A stretch of DNA of 64,000 nucleotides from Solenopsis invicta (GCF_016802725.1 NC_052668.1:12655001-12719000), one strand, 5' to 3'; counted from the first letter of the stretch, positions 1-13,004 are shown. Notes: generated by a model not told the origin, from the letters alone. Made by a program: numbers and translations.

Positions 1-1040
1 CCTGTGGAGCTCGAAAGTGAGTCACGGTAAATTGGGATGTAAACGAGAAGTGAGGAAAGAAAAAGCTAAGTTAATAGCCGATTTTGCTGTTGGCTATTGT
101 TACAGTGTAATAAACCATTTTTTGTATAGAATTCATCAAATTATAAGCAGAACTCTTCTTATTTTGTTCTTATTGCTTCACTATAAGCTATTTTAAGACT
201 AAATATTGTGTCAAACATATCGCATACAAAAATGTACACACTGACTGACTAATTAGAAGCTAGCAAACTAGTGGTTTTTGTGAAAAGGGGCGGAGGGATT
301 AAATGAATATTTTTTTTATACGATGAACCAATAGTAACAAATTTGATTTAGGAAATACTTCAGAATAATCGCGGTATTCGGAATTCGTATCAGTGTCGCA
401 TTACAGTGAAATCAATACTAACCGAGAATAATCAGAGAGAGAAACGCGTCAATGATGATATGTTTTATCAATATTGGAACCATGTATTTTATAAAGAATA
501 AATCGCAATATAAGAAGGAATCACATGTCATTTAGAAAGTTCGAGAACTGTGTAATCACGCTAATTAAACGTGCTTTTTTTTATAGAGTATTTTAAACAG
601 AAATCACACATTAAATTTCTACAGATCATACAGCATTTAAGCATGAAAATTGGGAAAGAATTTATATTATACTTATACCTAGAAACTTACAATATTTCCA
701 ATCATCCATTCAGTTTGATAACAGAAGATAAGAATATATGACTTATAAATTGCACTTATATCTTCATAGATAAAGGGTTACTGTGTGTAGCTGTACAAGA
801 CAATTCTATTTTTAGTAAATGATATTTATTTATACTTTTGTCGAACTATTTTAAATTTCAACAATAATTTTAACAGATTTAGAACAACTTCAATTGTTAC
901 TTATAATTTGATTCAATATGATAATGCTTAAAGATTGGTTTCATAATTCAGTTTAAATTTTAATTCGTTTAAATTTAAATAAAGCAAAAATAAAAATAAA
1001 AGTTATTATATAATATATTCATAGAATTATATGATGTGAT
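1..1040. other. Non-coding, diverged GST upstream/intron sequence
   Basis: No gene is visible. Around 200-300 and 580-640 the sequence still resembles the first-intron blocks of the intact downstream GST units, for example the stretch running from 'tgtcaaacat' through 'ctaattagaagc' to 'tgtgaaaagggg', compared with about 13,250-13,350. It is therefore probably the decayed upstream part of GST relic A. The matching non-coding first exon was not recognised. Confidence 0.4.
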
Positions 1041-1075
1041 GCATGACGAAAAGATTAACCAGCATTTTTTTCAGC

Positions 1076-1185
1076 ATTATTTCTTCTTACAAGCTGACTT
1101 ATTACCCTACAGGATTGGCCAAGCCAATTCGCTTACTGCTGTGCAATTGTGATATCGAATTTGAGAATAAAACGTTTCAGAGAAA
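1076..1185 (+). pseudogene. Sigma GST relic A (first coding exon only)
   Basis: A 'ttcag' acceptor and the codons for SYKLTYYPTGLAKPIRLLL match residues 3-22 of the intact sigma GSTs in this window, and the homology runs on to about residue 34. The start codon position reads ATT instead of ATG (1079-1081). After the codons for ENKTF the sequence no longer follows the family and the usual A|GTATGT donor is missing. No matching second or third coding exon follows before the desaturase remnant. An upstream in-frame ATG at 1043 exists but would add unrelated residues. It is the oldest-looking member at this edge of the array and almost certainly non-functional. Confidence 0.75.
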
Positions 1186-1189
1186 AGGA

Positions 1190-2615
1190 AAGATCTCATA
1201 TACCCCTTCAAGAGTGCGTAATGTTACTTTATACGTACACATACGTGCTTTTATCATTTAGTGAAAGCAACGTGAATGCGATATAATTATATCGTGAGAG
1301 TAACGTGAGCCATGACCGATTGTTATCTGGTAAATTTTTTGATAATACATAAAACCGGACAAGAATTTCTCAATTCTCATGTTGACGTAATAATGAATGT
1401 AAACGTCAATACGATCTAATGATCGCCACATAGAAGTATATGAATATGAAAGAACTTTGCAAAATAAGTTCCAAGGATAAATATAAAGACCTCATAGATG
1501 GATTCTCTTTGGTATAAATGTATATATTGGTATTATATATGTATACATATGCATATATTAGTACATAAAAACTACAAGAAAAAGTATTTTCCCGAACATT
1601 AAAGGCTGATCTATTGCTTGCATTTACATGATCACATATACGTGTGCTTTGCAAATGACAATTAAAGTATAGTAAAATAATAAATAAAACGCTGCGTAAT
1701 GTCGAAAACCGTGAATTGAGCCTATCAAAATGGATGTGCGTTTTATTCCATAGAAATAATAATTTTGAGAAAGCAAATTGTACAGTACAACTCTTGATTT
1801 TTGCAAGCTATCACTTTTTTATCGCCTGCTCATACAAGAGCTGTGCTTTTTAAGTTTCAACGGACAATGAAGCGGTATTTTGTTGATGAATCATGATTGC
1901 ACGTTGCATTTTTACACGGAGCGAACTAATAAATAGGACATACGCTGCAACATCTTGGTATTTCGTAGTGAATTCGTTATCAGGTTGGATCATCTATCCG
2001 AAAGAGTCACTGTCACATTTCCGTATTTTTTTGTCGAACTTTTTTCGTTACAATACAATCGCAATCTCGCCCATCTCGTCGCTTAATTCGTAAGTTATTG
2101 ATCAGTAAATTTTTTCTCAGAGTTTTGTGTAACAGCAATTGCAAAATGATTTCGAGAAAAATGCATTTAAAGTTTGATAACATGTTTAAAGCAACATAAA
2201 AAATTCAATCTCCATCTTCAATTAGATATTCCTCGTTTCTATAAACATCTTTTCTGTTCTTCATAGTGAAACTATGAAGAACTGAAATTGTTTAGATCTT
2301 CACCAATTGCACAGCAAGGAATCTCGAAGGCTACGCGCTAATACTTCCTACACGATTCCAACTTAAACGCGTTTTGTACAGTCGCTCACTTTGATTGTAA
2401 ATAACTTTCTTTACGGTCAAAATCTGACAAAAACCTTTTAAGATCTTATTTTACACTTTAATATAATGTATCGATCTATGTACCAATTCAATTTTTTGAA
2501 AATTCTAAATCGATCTTAATCTTCAATTACTGATTTGAGAAAAAAGATGACAGTTTGCTATTTGTTGGTAGTGTGAAGCTGACTGGATTTTTAGTCCAGT
2601 GATCCGATAACAGAG
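1190..2615. other. Intergenic, nothing recognised
   Basis: AT-rich sequence between GST relic A and the desaturase remnant. The open frames seen here are short (60-82 codons), have no family resemblance and show low-complexity AT composition. A plausible promoter for the desaturase should lie in the last few hundred bases, but I cannot point to a specific motif. Confidence 0.4.
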
Positions 2616-5045
2616 ATGCCACCAAATATTTCAAGTGCAGAGACCAAAATATTGACGGAGAACGATTTTCAAAAGGACGAATCTTCCGCTACGCAAAAAG
2701 AGAATGAATGTTTTGCTACGCAAAGCAGAAGTAAAATCTATACAAAAACGGAAAGTTGGTTTAAGACAGAACTGAAGTGGTTTAACATCATATTTATTAG
2801 TTTTTTTCATTTATACTTCATATATGGTTGTTTGACTTTCAACTTTCGAAAATTGGAAGACAACCGCATGGTGTGAGTATTCTTTAGAAAATTTGTCTGG
2901 TACTGTATTCTTCCTTAATTAAGTATAATTAAGTTCTTATGAGCATAATATTACTATTTATGAACACATAATAAACATTAAAATGCTTTAATCTTTTCTG
3001 TTTTAAGTACTTTTCATGTACCAATTTGGAGGATTTGGCATCACAGGCGGTGCTCATCGTTTGTGGTCCCATCGATCTTACAAAGCAAAATGGCCTCTTA
3101 GAATTATACTTCTCGTTTCCTATTGCGCGGGGGGCTTGGTAGATGAATGTTTATAATCGCCGTGTGAAAGAATTTTTTTATAGTTGTTCTTTTTCCAGAA
3201 TAGTCCCTACGACTGGGTGCGAGATCATTATTTGCACCACAAGTATGTGGGTACAGACGCGGATCCGCACAATAGTAGCCGAGGATTCTTTTTCTCTCAT
3301 GTTGGTTGGCTGATGATGAAAAAACATCCAGAGGTGATTCAAAAAGGTCGTCTGGTCAATATGAGCAATGTACTGACTGATCCTATCTTCGTATTCGGCA
3401 CCAAGTAAGTTCAGGCAAAGATGGTTCATTACGCGGTATAGAGGAGAAGGTGATATGTATATCCATCATTCCAATATCTTCAGCAATCTTTTATAAAAAA
3501 TTTTTGTATGCAGATTCTTTTGCAGCGACAACATAATATTGTGAAAATTGCATATCTTGTAAATAGTTTATATCATTTCGCAGATATTTTCCCATACTTA
3601 AATTTATATTTACTTTCCTGCTTCCGGTGATGATACCTGTGTACGAATGGAATGAGACTTGGTACAGGCCTTTGTATCGCAAGCTATTATTCGTTATGTC
3701 GTTCTTTTAAATGCCACATGGACCGTTAATAGTGCAGCTCATTTGTGGGGTTCAAAGCCATTCAATAAGTAAGCAGGTTATCAAGGTTACAGTAATTGGT
3801 AGAAGTAGAAGTAGAATAAAAGGCATAATCACCAATAAAGAATTATAACGGTCACGTTGGATCAAAATTAATGACCCCAAATGACTTTAAATGATTGTCA
3901 CGCCCAAATTATTAATTGTTTTAAGTTATAAGTTACTGAACATTCTTCAAATATTATAGTATAAAATGTGAACCAACTTCATGTTATGTTAAATTTTAAT
4001 TCAAACAAAGCAAAAAAATTGCTGAACTAAAAGAAACGTAAAAAATAACTTTTTTACTTTAAAAAATTGTAACTTTTTGGATTTATAACGTTTTTTTTCA
4101 AAATATTTGTAGGGTATATTCATCAGATAGCATTAAAAAAAAATCAGTGTCATCATGCATGTTTTAAACAAAGATATTTATTTTGATGTATAAAGAGAGT
4201 AATTTTCGAGAAAGAAAGATTATATAACAAATTCTGAGGAAGAAGTTTATTTTTTTATTCATAGAACTATCGAAAAATATTGTGAAAAACATTTATATAG
4301 GATAAAGTTGTTGGTCGAGCAACGCGTAATAATTCGATTCTGTAAATTATAAGACATCTATAGGAAATATATACGTAATACGTATAAAATAATACTTTCA
4401 CTTTTCTGAAAAAATAAAAATAAAAAGTTTGCAACAATTTCACTCTGAAGTAATGATCGCACTGGAATCAATATGCCCCCCCCCCCCACCGCTTAAGAGG
4501 TCTGCTTGACAGTTGTCAAAAATACATTGATGCATATCGGGCAAGGCCTGATCTAAATATAGTCACGTAGAGGGAAGTTAGGACTATCGACAGATGATGA
4601 CAGAAGTTCAATATTTAAAATAATAATATCCAAAAAATTCACCTGAAACTTTTATCGGGGTCATACAGACCCTTGTGACCGTTAAAGATTAATAGAAAAA
4701 AATTTTAGAGCTTTTGCTGTTCTGTATCGCCGAAAAATAATTTTGTCTCATTTATTTTAATTACAGGCACATCAATCCGACGGAGAACCGATTCGTCAGT
4801 TGTGTGGCGGGAGGTGAAGGATGGCACAATTATCATCATGTCTTTCCATGGGACTATAAAGCTTCGGAGTTAATTTATTCCCATTACTCTACCACAGTTT
4901 TGATCAATTTTTTCGCGAAAATCGGATGGGCGTACGATCTCAAAGAAGCATCACACGAGTTTGTCAAGACCATCGCGATAAATATGGTGACGGAAGTCAT
5001 TATTTGTGGGGTGCTGTGCCGTATCTAGATAGTAAAATTAATTAA
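2616..5045 (+). pseudogene. Acyl-CoA delta-9/11 desaturase-like, frame-broken
   Basis: Five exon-like blocks follow the insect membrane acyl-CoA desaturase, an ER enzyme that puts a double bond into fatty acyl chains (cuticular hydrocarbons, lipids, pheromones): 2616-2872, 3008-3138, 3199-3404, 3584-3768 and 4767-5045. The iron-binding histidine boxes are all present: HRLWSH, HYLHHKY and HNYHHVFPWD. NSPYDWVRDH, TDADPHN and FFFSHVGWL are family hallmarks. Exon 2/3 and 3/4 phases join correctly. The frame is broken in exon 4 (stop at 3708, while the true frame resumes about one base off with ATWTVNSAAHLWG) and again near 4973, where DGSHYLWG lies in a neighbouring frame. Exons 1 and 2 also miss by one base. 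It is either a young pseudogene or a gene with assembly indels. No similar gene is adjacent. Confidence 0.8.
3769..4766. other. Long intron of the desaturase remnant
   Basis: About 1 kb between a GTAAGC donor and a 'ttacag' acceptor. It has no coding content and contains a ten-base poly-C run near 4475-4487. The other introns of this gene are 60-180 bp, so this one has probably been expanded by insertions, although no clear element ends are visible. Confidence 0.4.
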
Positions 5046-6110
5046 TAAAAATTATAAAAATGACGTACAATTTATGTACGATAGACATGTATGATAGATT
5101 CAGAGATTATTGAAAATATAAATACAGGAGAAGGAAGGAGATGGTAAATATCATTTTGTTTTTCTAAAATTTTTTTAAACTTTATAAATATTAACGCAAC
5201 ACAATTTTTATTAATATTAGTTTATTAATCATAGAGTTCTACTAATCACTCTATAAGTAGAAGTTCATTGGGCATATAGAACGAACGTAATTTACAATAA
5301 TTTATTGAAAAAAGAAAAAAAGAATGTGTATGTGGGATCTCGGTAAACGAAAATGGATTTAAATGGATTGAAAGTAATCTATTTTAATTAATTTGAATAC
5401 ATTTTGGATTAAGAAATCGCAATTATGTCGTCTAAATTCCATTTTATGGATTAAAATAGATTGCATGGTCTGTATAACTTTTTTGAATTGAAAAAATAGG
5501 AATTCTGTTTCCAACTCATGGATTCAAGGAATCTTTGAACTTTAATTGGATTAAAATAAATTCAAAAAATCAAAATTTTGGATTCGGCAAGACTCGGAAG
5601 ATTCGGTAACAGTATTGATAAATTATAGATGTTTATAACAATTGTAATAAGAAGTTAACGTGTTATAAATCAATACGATTTTTAAAAAGTAACAAATCTT
5701 TATGTAAAAAATTCTTCTAAACCTTTTTTCCGCGTGATAATAAACAAACAACTTGACAACACTGTTCGGTACCGTACTCTACGTTAGCATCTCGATTAAT
5801 TTATAGTTCGCACTTTGAATTTCCAAAAAAAAAGAAGAATTATTGGATAGAATATCCTAGCGACTAAAATTTTTTTACGTTTCTTGTTAATACAAACTCG
5901 CTTCGCTCAGACTGACGCGAGACGCGATCGCGCCTCTTGATCATACAAATTTTTATACGAGTTAGAAGATAGGATTGATTATACTTGGTCTTCTAAAAAA
6001 GTCATAAGTATACGTTATAAACAACATTAAATAATTTATTGTACTGTGAAAAATCACAAACACATCTTTTTGCGTTCTGATAGTAAAGGTCATCATACGT
6101 AAAAAAAAGG
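5046..6110. other. Intergenic, nothing recognised
   Basis: AT-rich sequence downstream of the desaturase remnant. Between about 5,340 and 5,620 variants of 'ggattaaaatagatt' recur loosely, which suggests an old degenerate repeat. No gene or GST promoter box is visible. Confidence 0.35.
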
Positions 6111-6112
6111 TT

Positions 6113-7235
6113 TAGTTTTTTGTTTAATTATGCTGGTATTAAATATTTGGATGAACGTTTCGATGAGAAAGACTGATTAAAAACTCAAACTGATGTATAT
6201 CGGATTAAGATTCCTAAGTCTGCGTTGATAGCCGTTGTAATAAAGAAAGAATTATAGGCGTGAAAAATGATGTCTTGTATACCATTTCGTTAATATGCGC
6301 TTCAATGTAAAAATGTGGCTTGTCTCGTGTTTATCAAATTTGTAAAAATAGCCCGCGAGAAAAGTTATCTTTGAATTTTATACGTAAAAGCATATTTTTC
6401 ATTTCTTTCAACAGCTGTTCGTGTGTTTTCCTGCACGAATAGGCAGGAGAAAAGGCACTTGACGTTCCTTTTACTGTTTTGCCTTCACGACTATTGCCTT
6501 TGCGACTATTTACTGACTGTAAGAAAACAAAAGGATAGTTGAGACCCATTTTTACAAATGTTTTACAGCGATCTCATTATTTTGTTTTATTCAAACTCTC
6601 GTTATTTATAATGTGCAGCACGCAAGAAACTTTTACGTGTTTTTTTGTTTATCACGATTTTACTGTGGCTGCGACGATTCAGGAGCCAGTGTATGTATAG
6701 TACATGTATTTTTTAAAAATATTAAAAAACCGTATAACTGTGAATCATGTAAGTAGACCCAGACGTATTAATACTAATATTAATTAATATTAATAATAAA
6801 CCGTATAATTGTGACAAATCAATCTAGATATATTAATATAGGTCTAATAAAAAAACACATACATGTACTACACATACACGTTTGTTGTGCTATAATAAAA
6901 AACGACAATAAATAAAATTAAGAAAAGAAAGTTTTTTTCATCATGTAAAAAAAAATTAGGTGTAAACATATTAATAATTTTGTCGTGAAATTAATCCGGC
7001 TTGGTTCTTTTTTAAATCTAATTTATAGTTGGTATTGTTGACGAATCAACAACAAAACAATGATTTTTATCTTCTTTTTTTTGAAACGCCAATTAATCTT
7101 CCGTTGTAACACATTCATAGTTTGTTCGCGTCGCATGCTCCAACACTTCTACTTACTTCAACGCGTTCCATTTGCCACAATTAGGAATATGTCGGAATAT
7201 GCGACATGAACAAATCCAAAATATTTTAATGCAGG
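6113..7235 (+). pseudogene. Sigma GST relic B (half exon plus intron)
   Basis: Codons at 6119-6176 give LFNYAGIKYLDERFDEKD, matching about residues 22-38 of the intact copies. The next codon, the conserved Trp39, is TGA (6174-6176). The donor GTATGT has become 'tgatgt', and the 5' half of the exon is gone. The following sequence to about 7,235 aligns with intron 1 of copy C (10,207-10,620), including 'acgtttgtt', 'ctataataaaaaac' and 'ttttaatgcagggattatgc'. No second or third coding exon follows. This is a degraded duplicate of a C-like unit, with no coding potential left. Confidence 0.75.
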
Positions 7236-8370
7236 GATTATGCTATACGTTGTGATACTTAACGCGGTACGCCCTTTCGTTGCAACTTTCTTATAAACAA
7301 ATAAGATATAAATGTTATTTATTTTGATAATAGTATTTTCTTTCTTATTATGTTTTGCAATATTTTGCACAAGAAAATCGATTATTATGCAAATATAATG
7401 CTTTAATGAAAAATTGTATTTGTATTGCATTGCTTCAATATAATATATTTATGCTTTCACGATGATCCGTTAAGTTTCCGTTCTTTGCATTCTTTTAATT
7501 TTTACTTTTATTTATTATTTTTATCAAATTGATATCGAGAATTTTATCATTTGACTATGCATGACTACGGTTATTTATTCGCTTTGCGTTCCAATAATGG
7601 AAGAGCCCTCTGCTATTTTGATAGACAATCAGGTGGCTGATTTCCGAATTCATACAATTTTGGGCATCAACTCACACTCGGCGAAAGAATGGACGTAAAT
7701 CGCAGCTTAATGAAGTACTATATAATGTTGCGTATTTTCTGGCTTTCTTCATATGGTTTTGCCGATATTTTTTTATTAATTATCTCTTCTTTATATGTCA
7801 TTACGCTGAAGATGGCACAAAACGTACGTAATGTTATAATACACATGGATGTACAAAATATGTAAAAAATTATAAATATATATGCGCAAAAGTTTTAAAT
7901 ATATTTGCTGTTATTATTCGCACTTAGCTCTTATTTGTCGTGATTTTTATTGTTCGCTTTTTAAATTACATATTAATGTAAGGAAATCATCTCTGTCATT
8001 CAACTAATTAATTGTCATCCAATTTGAGAGACAAATCCTTCAGTATCATAAAGTTATATAAAAAGCAGCAAAACGTCCTATTAAATTTTACAAAAGAAAA
8101 GGAAGATTGATCTGAGAAAAAAATTAGAATTCATATTGTCTAAGATTTGAAAATGATATTTAATTTTAATGCGTGTAATTATTAACAATCAAGAAGTTTT
8201 AAATGTATACATATGTTCAGATTTATATACATACATATGAAATATATAGCTACTGTACACAAAATATGTATATAGTAAAGACTTTTTGACAAATTAGAAC
8301 GTCTTGTTATTATACTGTATCCTTCAGACAATGTTTTTACTTATTTCCATCTCTCTAGTAAAATTTTTTT
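7236..8370. other. Non-coding; block shared with 19,080-19,340
   Basis: No gene. From about 7,980 to 8,215 the sequence is similar to 19,080-19,310 in the relic E region (shared 'gagacaaa', 'aaaagcagcaaaa' and 'taattattaac' type landmarks). It therefore represents an intron or 3' segment common to relics B and E. The stretch 7,560-7,780 is slightly less AT-rich, but no coherent frame was found. Confidence 0.4.
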
Positions 8371-8384
8371 GAAAAATGTGTTGC

Positions 8385-8538
8385 ATCAGAGACGACAAAG
8401 TGGGATTGTGGAACAGGTAGGGATGTAAATATATAGAGGCGTTCAGCGAGCGACAAATCCACCGTCGACATATCACGTTCGTGACTGCTGTAAGCGCGAT
8501 AAGTGCTTTTCCGTCCTCTGCGTAAAACTTGCTAAATT
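8385..8538 (+). promoter_or_regulatory. GST copy C promoter box and non-coding exon 1
   Basis: A block 'acgacaaagtgggattgtgg' followed by 'aacaggtagggatg' recurs upstream of copies D, F, G and H. It is followed by 'atcacgttcgtgactgctgtaa' type sequence, 'ttttccgtcctctgcgtaaaa' and 'aaatt|gtaagt', which looks like the donor of an untranslated first exon ending at 8538. The matching acceptor is 'tttcag' at 10,069, four bases before the copy C ATG. The exact transcription start is not determined. Confidence 0.6.
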
Positions 8539-10073
8539 GTAAGTAAAAGTTGCTCATTTTTATATCCCTTTAGATTGAAGCTAAAATGGCTAACTATTAA
8601 CTGAATACTATGGATATTGCCATACTGTACGTGTCGAACATTCTGCGTGAGAGCGTAGTTATCATCCGGCTAATTAGCGGCCGGCAAATTAGTAACAATT
8701 GTGAAAGGGCATTAATTATAGTCGTCATATCACCAAGCAGCAGTTATAATAACATCGAGATTGAATCCGAGAAATGCAATCCGGAATAATTGAGGAATTC
8801 GAAGAGTATCGCGCTTATATCTAAATATTTCTATATTTTAGATTCTAAAATATAGAAATACTATTAAACAATAATCTAGAAGAGAGAAATGTCAATGTTC
8901 GGAATAATTAAAAAACAATCTATAGCGAAGAATTGGATTTTTTTTTAAAGTAGACTAGTTTAAAAAAATGTTTTTTATTTTATTGGAAAACCGTTAGAAA
9001 TAAAATAATACTTTGGAACAATGTAGTACAAAGTTCGAACAATCTACAACAACTACGAACTTCTTTGAAAATTGTAATTTTCAGAAAAAAGAAAGCCTAA
9101 CTTTGTACACTCAAACAAAATGCATAGAAGAGAGGAATTAGAAGCCACGTTAAATGTTACTGTTAGTCTTAGAGATTATTTAACATTGTATATGTATATA
9201 ATTTTCTTTATTTTGAAACGACAAACGCTATTATAAACTCTTATTTTTTTATCCGTATAAAAATTTATGTGATGAATGTTAATAAGAAACGCAAAATATT
9301 TTTTATCGCGAGAATCTTCTATTTAATAATTTCTCTTCTTTCTTATTTTTCTTTATATTTTAATTATTTACAAAAATTTTGTAAAATTAAACATTTTTAA
9401 ATTAAAAATACAAGTATATACCTCATCAGTCTCTATACGAAAGATATAATACATCTATGATCTCTCTGTAAGTTAAAACACATTTCTTAAGAATCATTTC
9501 AGGCAAGCAACATATTACACAATTTGTGGATAGTGGGTATAACTATATAAGAATAATTAGAAAAAGAAAAGTTGTCGACTTTGCAGAATATTGTATTGGT
9601 TTTGTTTGTTCGAAGACCGAAAATGATGCATTTTTGTTTAGCCGATTTAATATTGTAGTTTCTCCAATGTATGTACATACTATTTATAATAAATTTACAT
9701 ATACATTTTGATGATTTATATACATTTTATATGTATATGTTTCCTAAACAAATTTAATGTTTTATAATTGTTTAGAGAACGTATATAAAAAATACGTTAC
9801 TGGAGTTTGATAACAGTTTTAATCTAAATTTATTTTAAATTTTAACTTAATCTGGCAAAATATAATAATAATTAAAGATTGATTTTAAAATTTGATTAAA
9901 TTTACAATTAAATATTAATAAAAAATAACTTTTGAATTAGAACTCATTTCAGCAAATTTAATTTTTTCTAAAGTGAAATAGGAAACATATTGAAATCCGC
10001 TGATAAGATGTCTTCAAAATTAAGACAAGAAGAATGAAGAGTACAATATAATAAACGTTATCCTTTCAGCAAT

Positions 10074-11558
10074 ATGCCTTCCTACAAGCTGACTTACTTC
10101 CCCTTTACGGCATTGGGCGAGCCAATTCGTTATTTGTTCAGCTATGCTGGTATTGAATTCGTAGATGAACGTTTTGATGTAAAAGATTGGCCCAAAATTA
10201 AACCAAGTATGTATATAGAATTAATGTTAATATTAATACGTCTAAGTCTCTTTTTACATGGTATCTTTTACATGATTCATAGATATACGGTTTTTTAACA
10301 CGTTTAAAAAACACGTACTTGTAGACGTTTGTTATACTATAATAGAAAACAATGATGAGTAAAATATCAATTTAAAAAATAATAGTTTTTTTTACCGTGT
10401 AAAAAAAGATCTAGATTTAAAACACATCCTTATTAGTAATTTTATTGCAAAATTAATCTTATTTGATTCTTTCTGAAATCTATTTTATACACTTGACAGA
10501 TCTACAACAAAAATTTAATGTTCACATTTGTTTTTAAACATCAACTGATCTTTCGCTGTAACATATAAAATATTTTAATACAGGAATTATGCCACACATA
10601 ACAGTAGAGAGGTTTTTAATACATATATATGTGTCCACATCATATATATACAATGTATTACAAAATATACGGATATATGTATATGTTACACACACATCAA
10701 ACCATGTAGCTATAAATTAAATGACACAACACTAAATAATTTTTCTTCTACAAACCTTGTTCGATTTTAATATATTATAATATATTACATCTTTCGATCA
10801 GCTACGCCATTTGGTAAAGTGCCCGTGCTCGAAATAGATGGAAACAAGTTCAATCAGTCCGCAGCTTTTCCCGTTTTATTTCCCGTTATTTAGCGAAACA
10901 ATGCGGTTTGGCTGGCAAAGATGATTTGGAGGCTTTAGAAATCGATTCGATCGTCGATACGATACACGATTTACGCACCTGTGAGCAGATAATTTTCTTA
11001 TGCAATATTTTTCCGGCACTGCAATTTATTAAAAGCGGAGATTAAAAGCTTAAAATCTTAAAATATATTTTAAATTACGATAAATATTAATGGGTATCTC
11101 GATAGTGCGAGTAGAATTATTTGAAAATAATGATAATATAAAAAAGAAATACATTTTTTTATATTTGCGTGGTAAATTGCGTGCTGAAATGCTTAATTTG
11201 AATTGTTTGTCACTATCTTGTTTTCTTTTTTTTTTTTATATTAGCTTTGTATGCTTTCTACTTCGAGAGCAACGAACAAGCTAAAGCAGAAAAATTTAAA
11301 ATGATCCAAGAGATGATACCGTTTTATATGGAGCGTTTTGACGCTCAGGTGAAGAAGAACGGTGGTTATTTCGTCGGCAATGCTCTGACGTGGGCCGATA
11401 TAACTTTCGTTACTGTCTTGGAGTGTTGCTTCTACATGGCAATGAAAGAAAACATCATCGAGAAATATGCGAACTTGAAAGAACTCCAAAAGAAAGTTGA
11501 GGAAATACCAGCCATCAAGAGCTGGATCAAAAAACGTCCGCCAAATCAACCGTTATGA
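10074..11558 (+). pseudogene. Sigma-class GST copy C, frameshifted in exon 3
   Basis: Exons 10,074-10,206 (44 codons starting MPSYKLTYFPFTALGEPIRY), 10,802-10,980 and 11,245-11,558. All splice sites and phases match the intact copies, and the C-terminal domain (KKNGGYFVGNALTWAD to the stop) is fully open. Exon 3 is 179 bp instead of the invariant 168 bp. A near-duplicated 'tcccgtt..att' segment near 10,868-10,892 adds a net 11 bp, shifts the frame and brings in TAG at 10,891-10,893, just after the glutathione-binding Gln-Ser. The usual MPFG motif reads TPFG. Predicted output is therefore a truncated N-terminal domain. The lesion is recent because the rest is well conserved. An assembly error or a polymorphic null allele is the main alternative. 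Confidence 0.8.
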
Positions 11559-12895
11559 ATCTCTTCTAAGAATTAATTCAGATAATTTCATAAAGTGTGT
11601 GGGTTAATTTTTTAATAGAACTAATTGTTCTTTAATGTTTCATTTTTGAATAATATATTCATACTATTCAAAATAATATATAGACACACACACACACACA
11701 CACACACGCGCGCGCGTATGTGTGTACAAATTAATATATGTATAGATACATAATATATGCTAAAGGTACAAATGTATCCTAATGGAAAAAGTTCCACAAA
11801 ATTCTACAGAAATAATACTCCAAAAATCTACAAAAAATTTAGAATTCGAACGTTTTTTAAAAAATTATAAAAATTATATTGCAAAAATTTATCATGTTTC
11901 CAAGCGTCGTTAGAAAGACTGCGCAAGCATTTTAGTAAATAGACTCATAATGTGACTATACATACATATATTCTGAATATATATATACCTCGACTATCGC
12001 CAGCGAACCATACATATTTAAATTTACCACTGATCTGATACGTTTATAATTTATAAATTATTAAATGGAAGTTATTAAAGTCCTGCATTAACTTCAAATT
12101 TTGTATGAATTGAATAGCAATTAATACCTAATTTAACTCGTTATGCCCAATATTTTTGTAATTAAAAAATTTCAAATTATTAGGTCATTTCCATTATCTA
12201 TTTTACATTTTTGTTAATTTTAATAATTAAATATTTATTTCTAAGAATAAATAAATATTTTTATAACAAAATAATAAAAAATAGTTTATGTAAATTTTTA
12301 TTTTAAGTGAAACTTTAAATTAACTTATACATAGAAAATTTTTCTATCAGGAAAAGCTACTTAAAAATTTGTAGAATGTTATAGTTTGACGTAGTTTTGT
12401 CGAGAAATTCATAAAAATCGCAGAAACAATGTTTACAAAAATACAAAAATATACAAAAATGTAAAAAAGTGTTCTAATTCTAGCATTTTCGTGATTTATA
12501 GCATTTTTTAAATTAATGTAGAACTTTGTAGAATTTTTTTGCCAGTGTATATTTTAATACTTGTTGAAAATTGACAGTTGCTTATATTGTTATACCCCCA
12601 ACATAATAAAAATATCGTGAGATTATTTCTAGTTAAATCCAGAAAAACAGAATTATTTTTTTGTTATGTAATTTTGTATTTTAATAAATCTATTTGTACT
12701 GTTTCTTTTGTTGTTGATTTCTTCACATTTGCTATATACTTGTCTTCCCAATCGTTTTTTTCAACCTGTTACAAATTTCTACATCTCTATTTTTTTAAAT
12801 TTGTACATATTTAATTTTGAATAATTAAAAAAACCATTAGATAAACAAGTAAAAAATGTTTAAGAAACATTTTTGATAAATTAGAATTATTTTTA
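11559..12895 (+). terminator. 3' flank of copy C with conserved poly(A) box
   Basis: Non-coding. A conserved box 'tatgtaattttgtatttt' plus AATAAA (12,683-12,688) recurs downstream of copies D, F, G and H and at 32,907, so it probably marks the common 3' end. A (CA)n(CG)n run lies at about 11,680-11,716. The 1.1 kb distance from stop to signal is longer than in the other copies (about 0.3-0.6 kb), which implies an insertion between them. Confidence 0.5.
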
Positions 12896-13004
12896 TTAAA
12901 CTATATTTCTTTCGGGCGATATTTTTGCTTTCTATCATCAGAGAGGAATATGCCTTTACCTCTCTATAGTAAATTTCCTTTACCGTTAAGATGTGCCACG
13001 TCAT

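Noticed and set aside
11241..11549. Minus-strand 102-codon frame
   Set aside because: Exact antisense shadow of the last exon of GST copy C.
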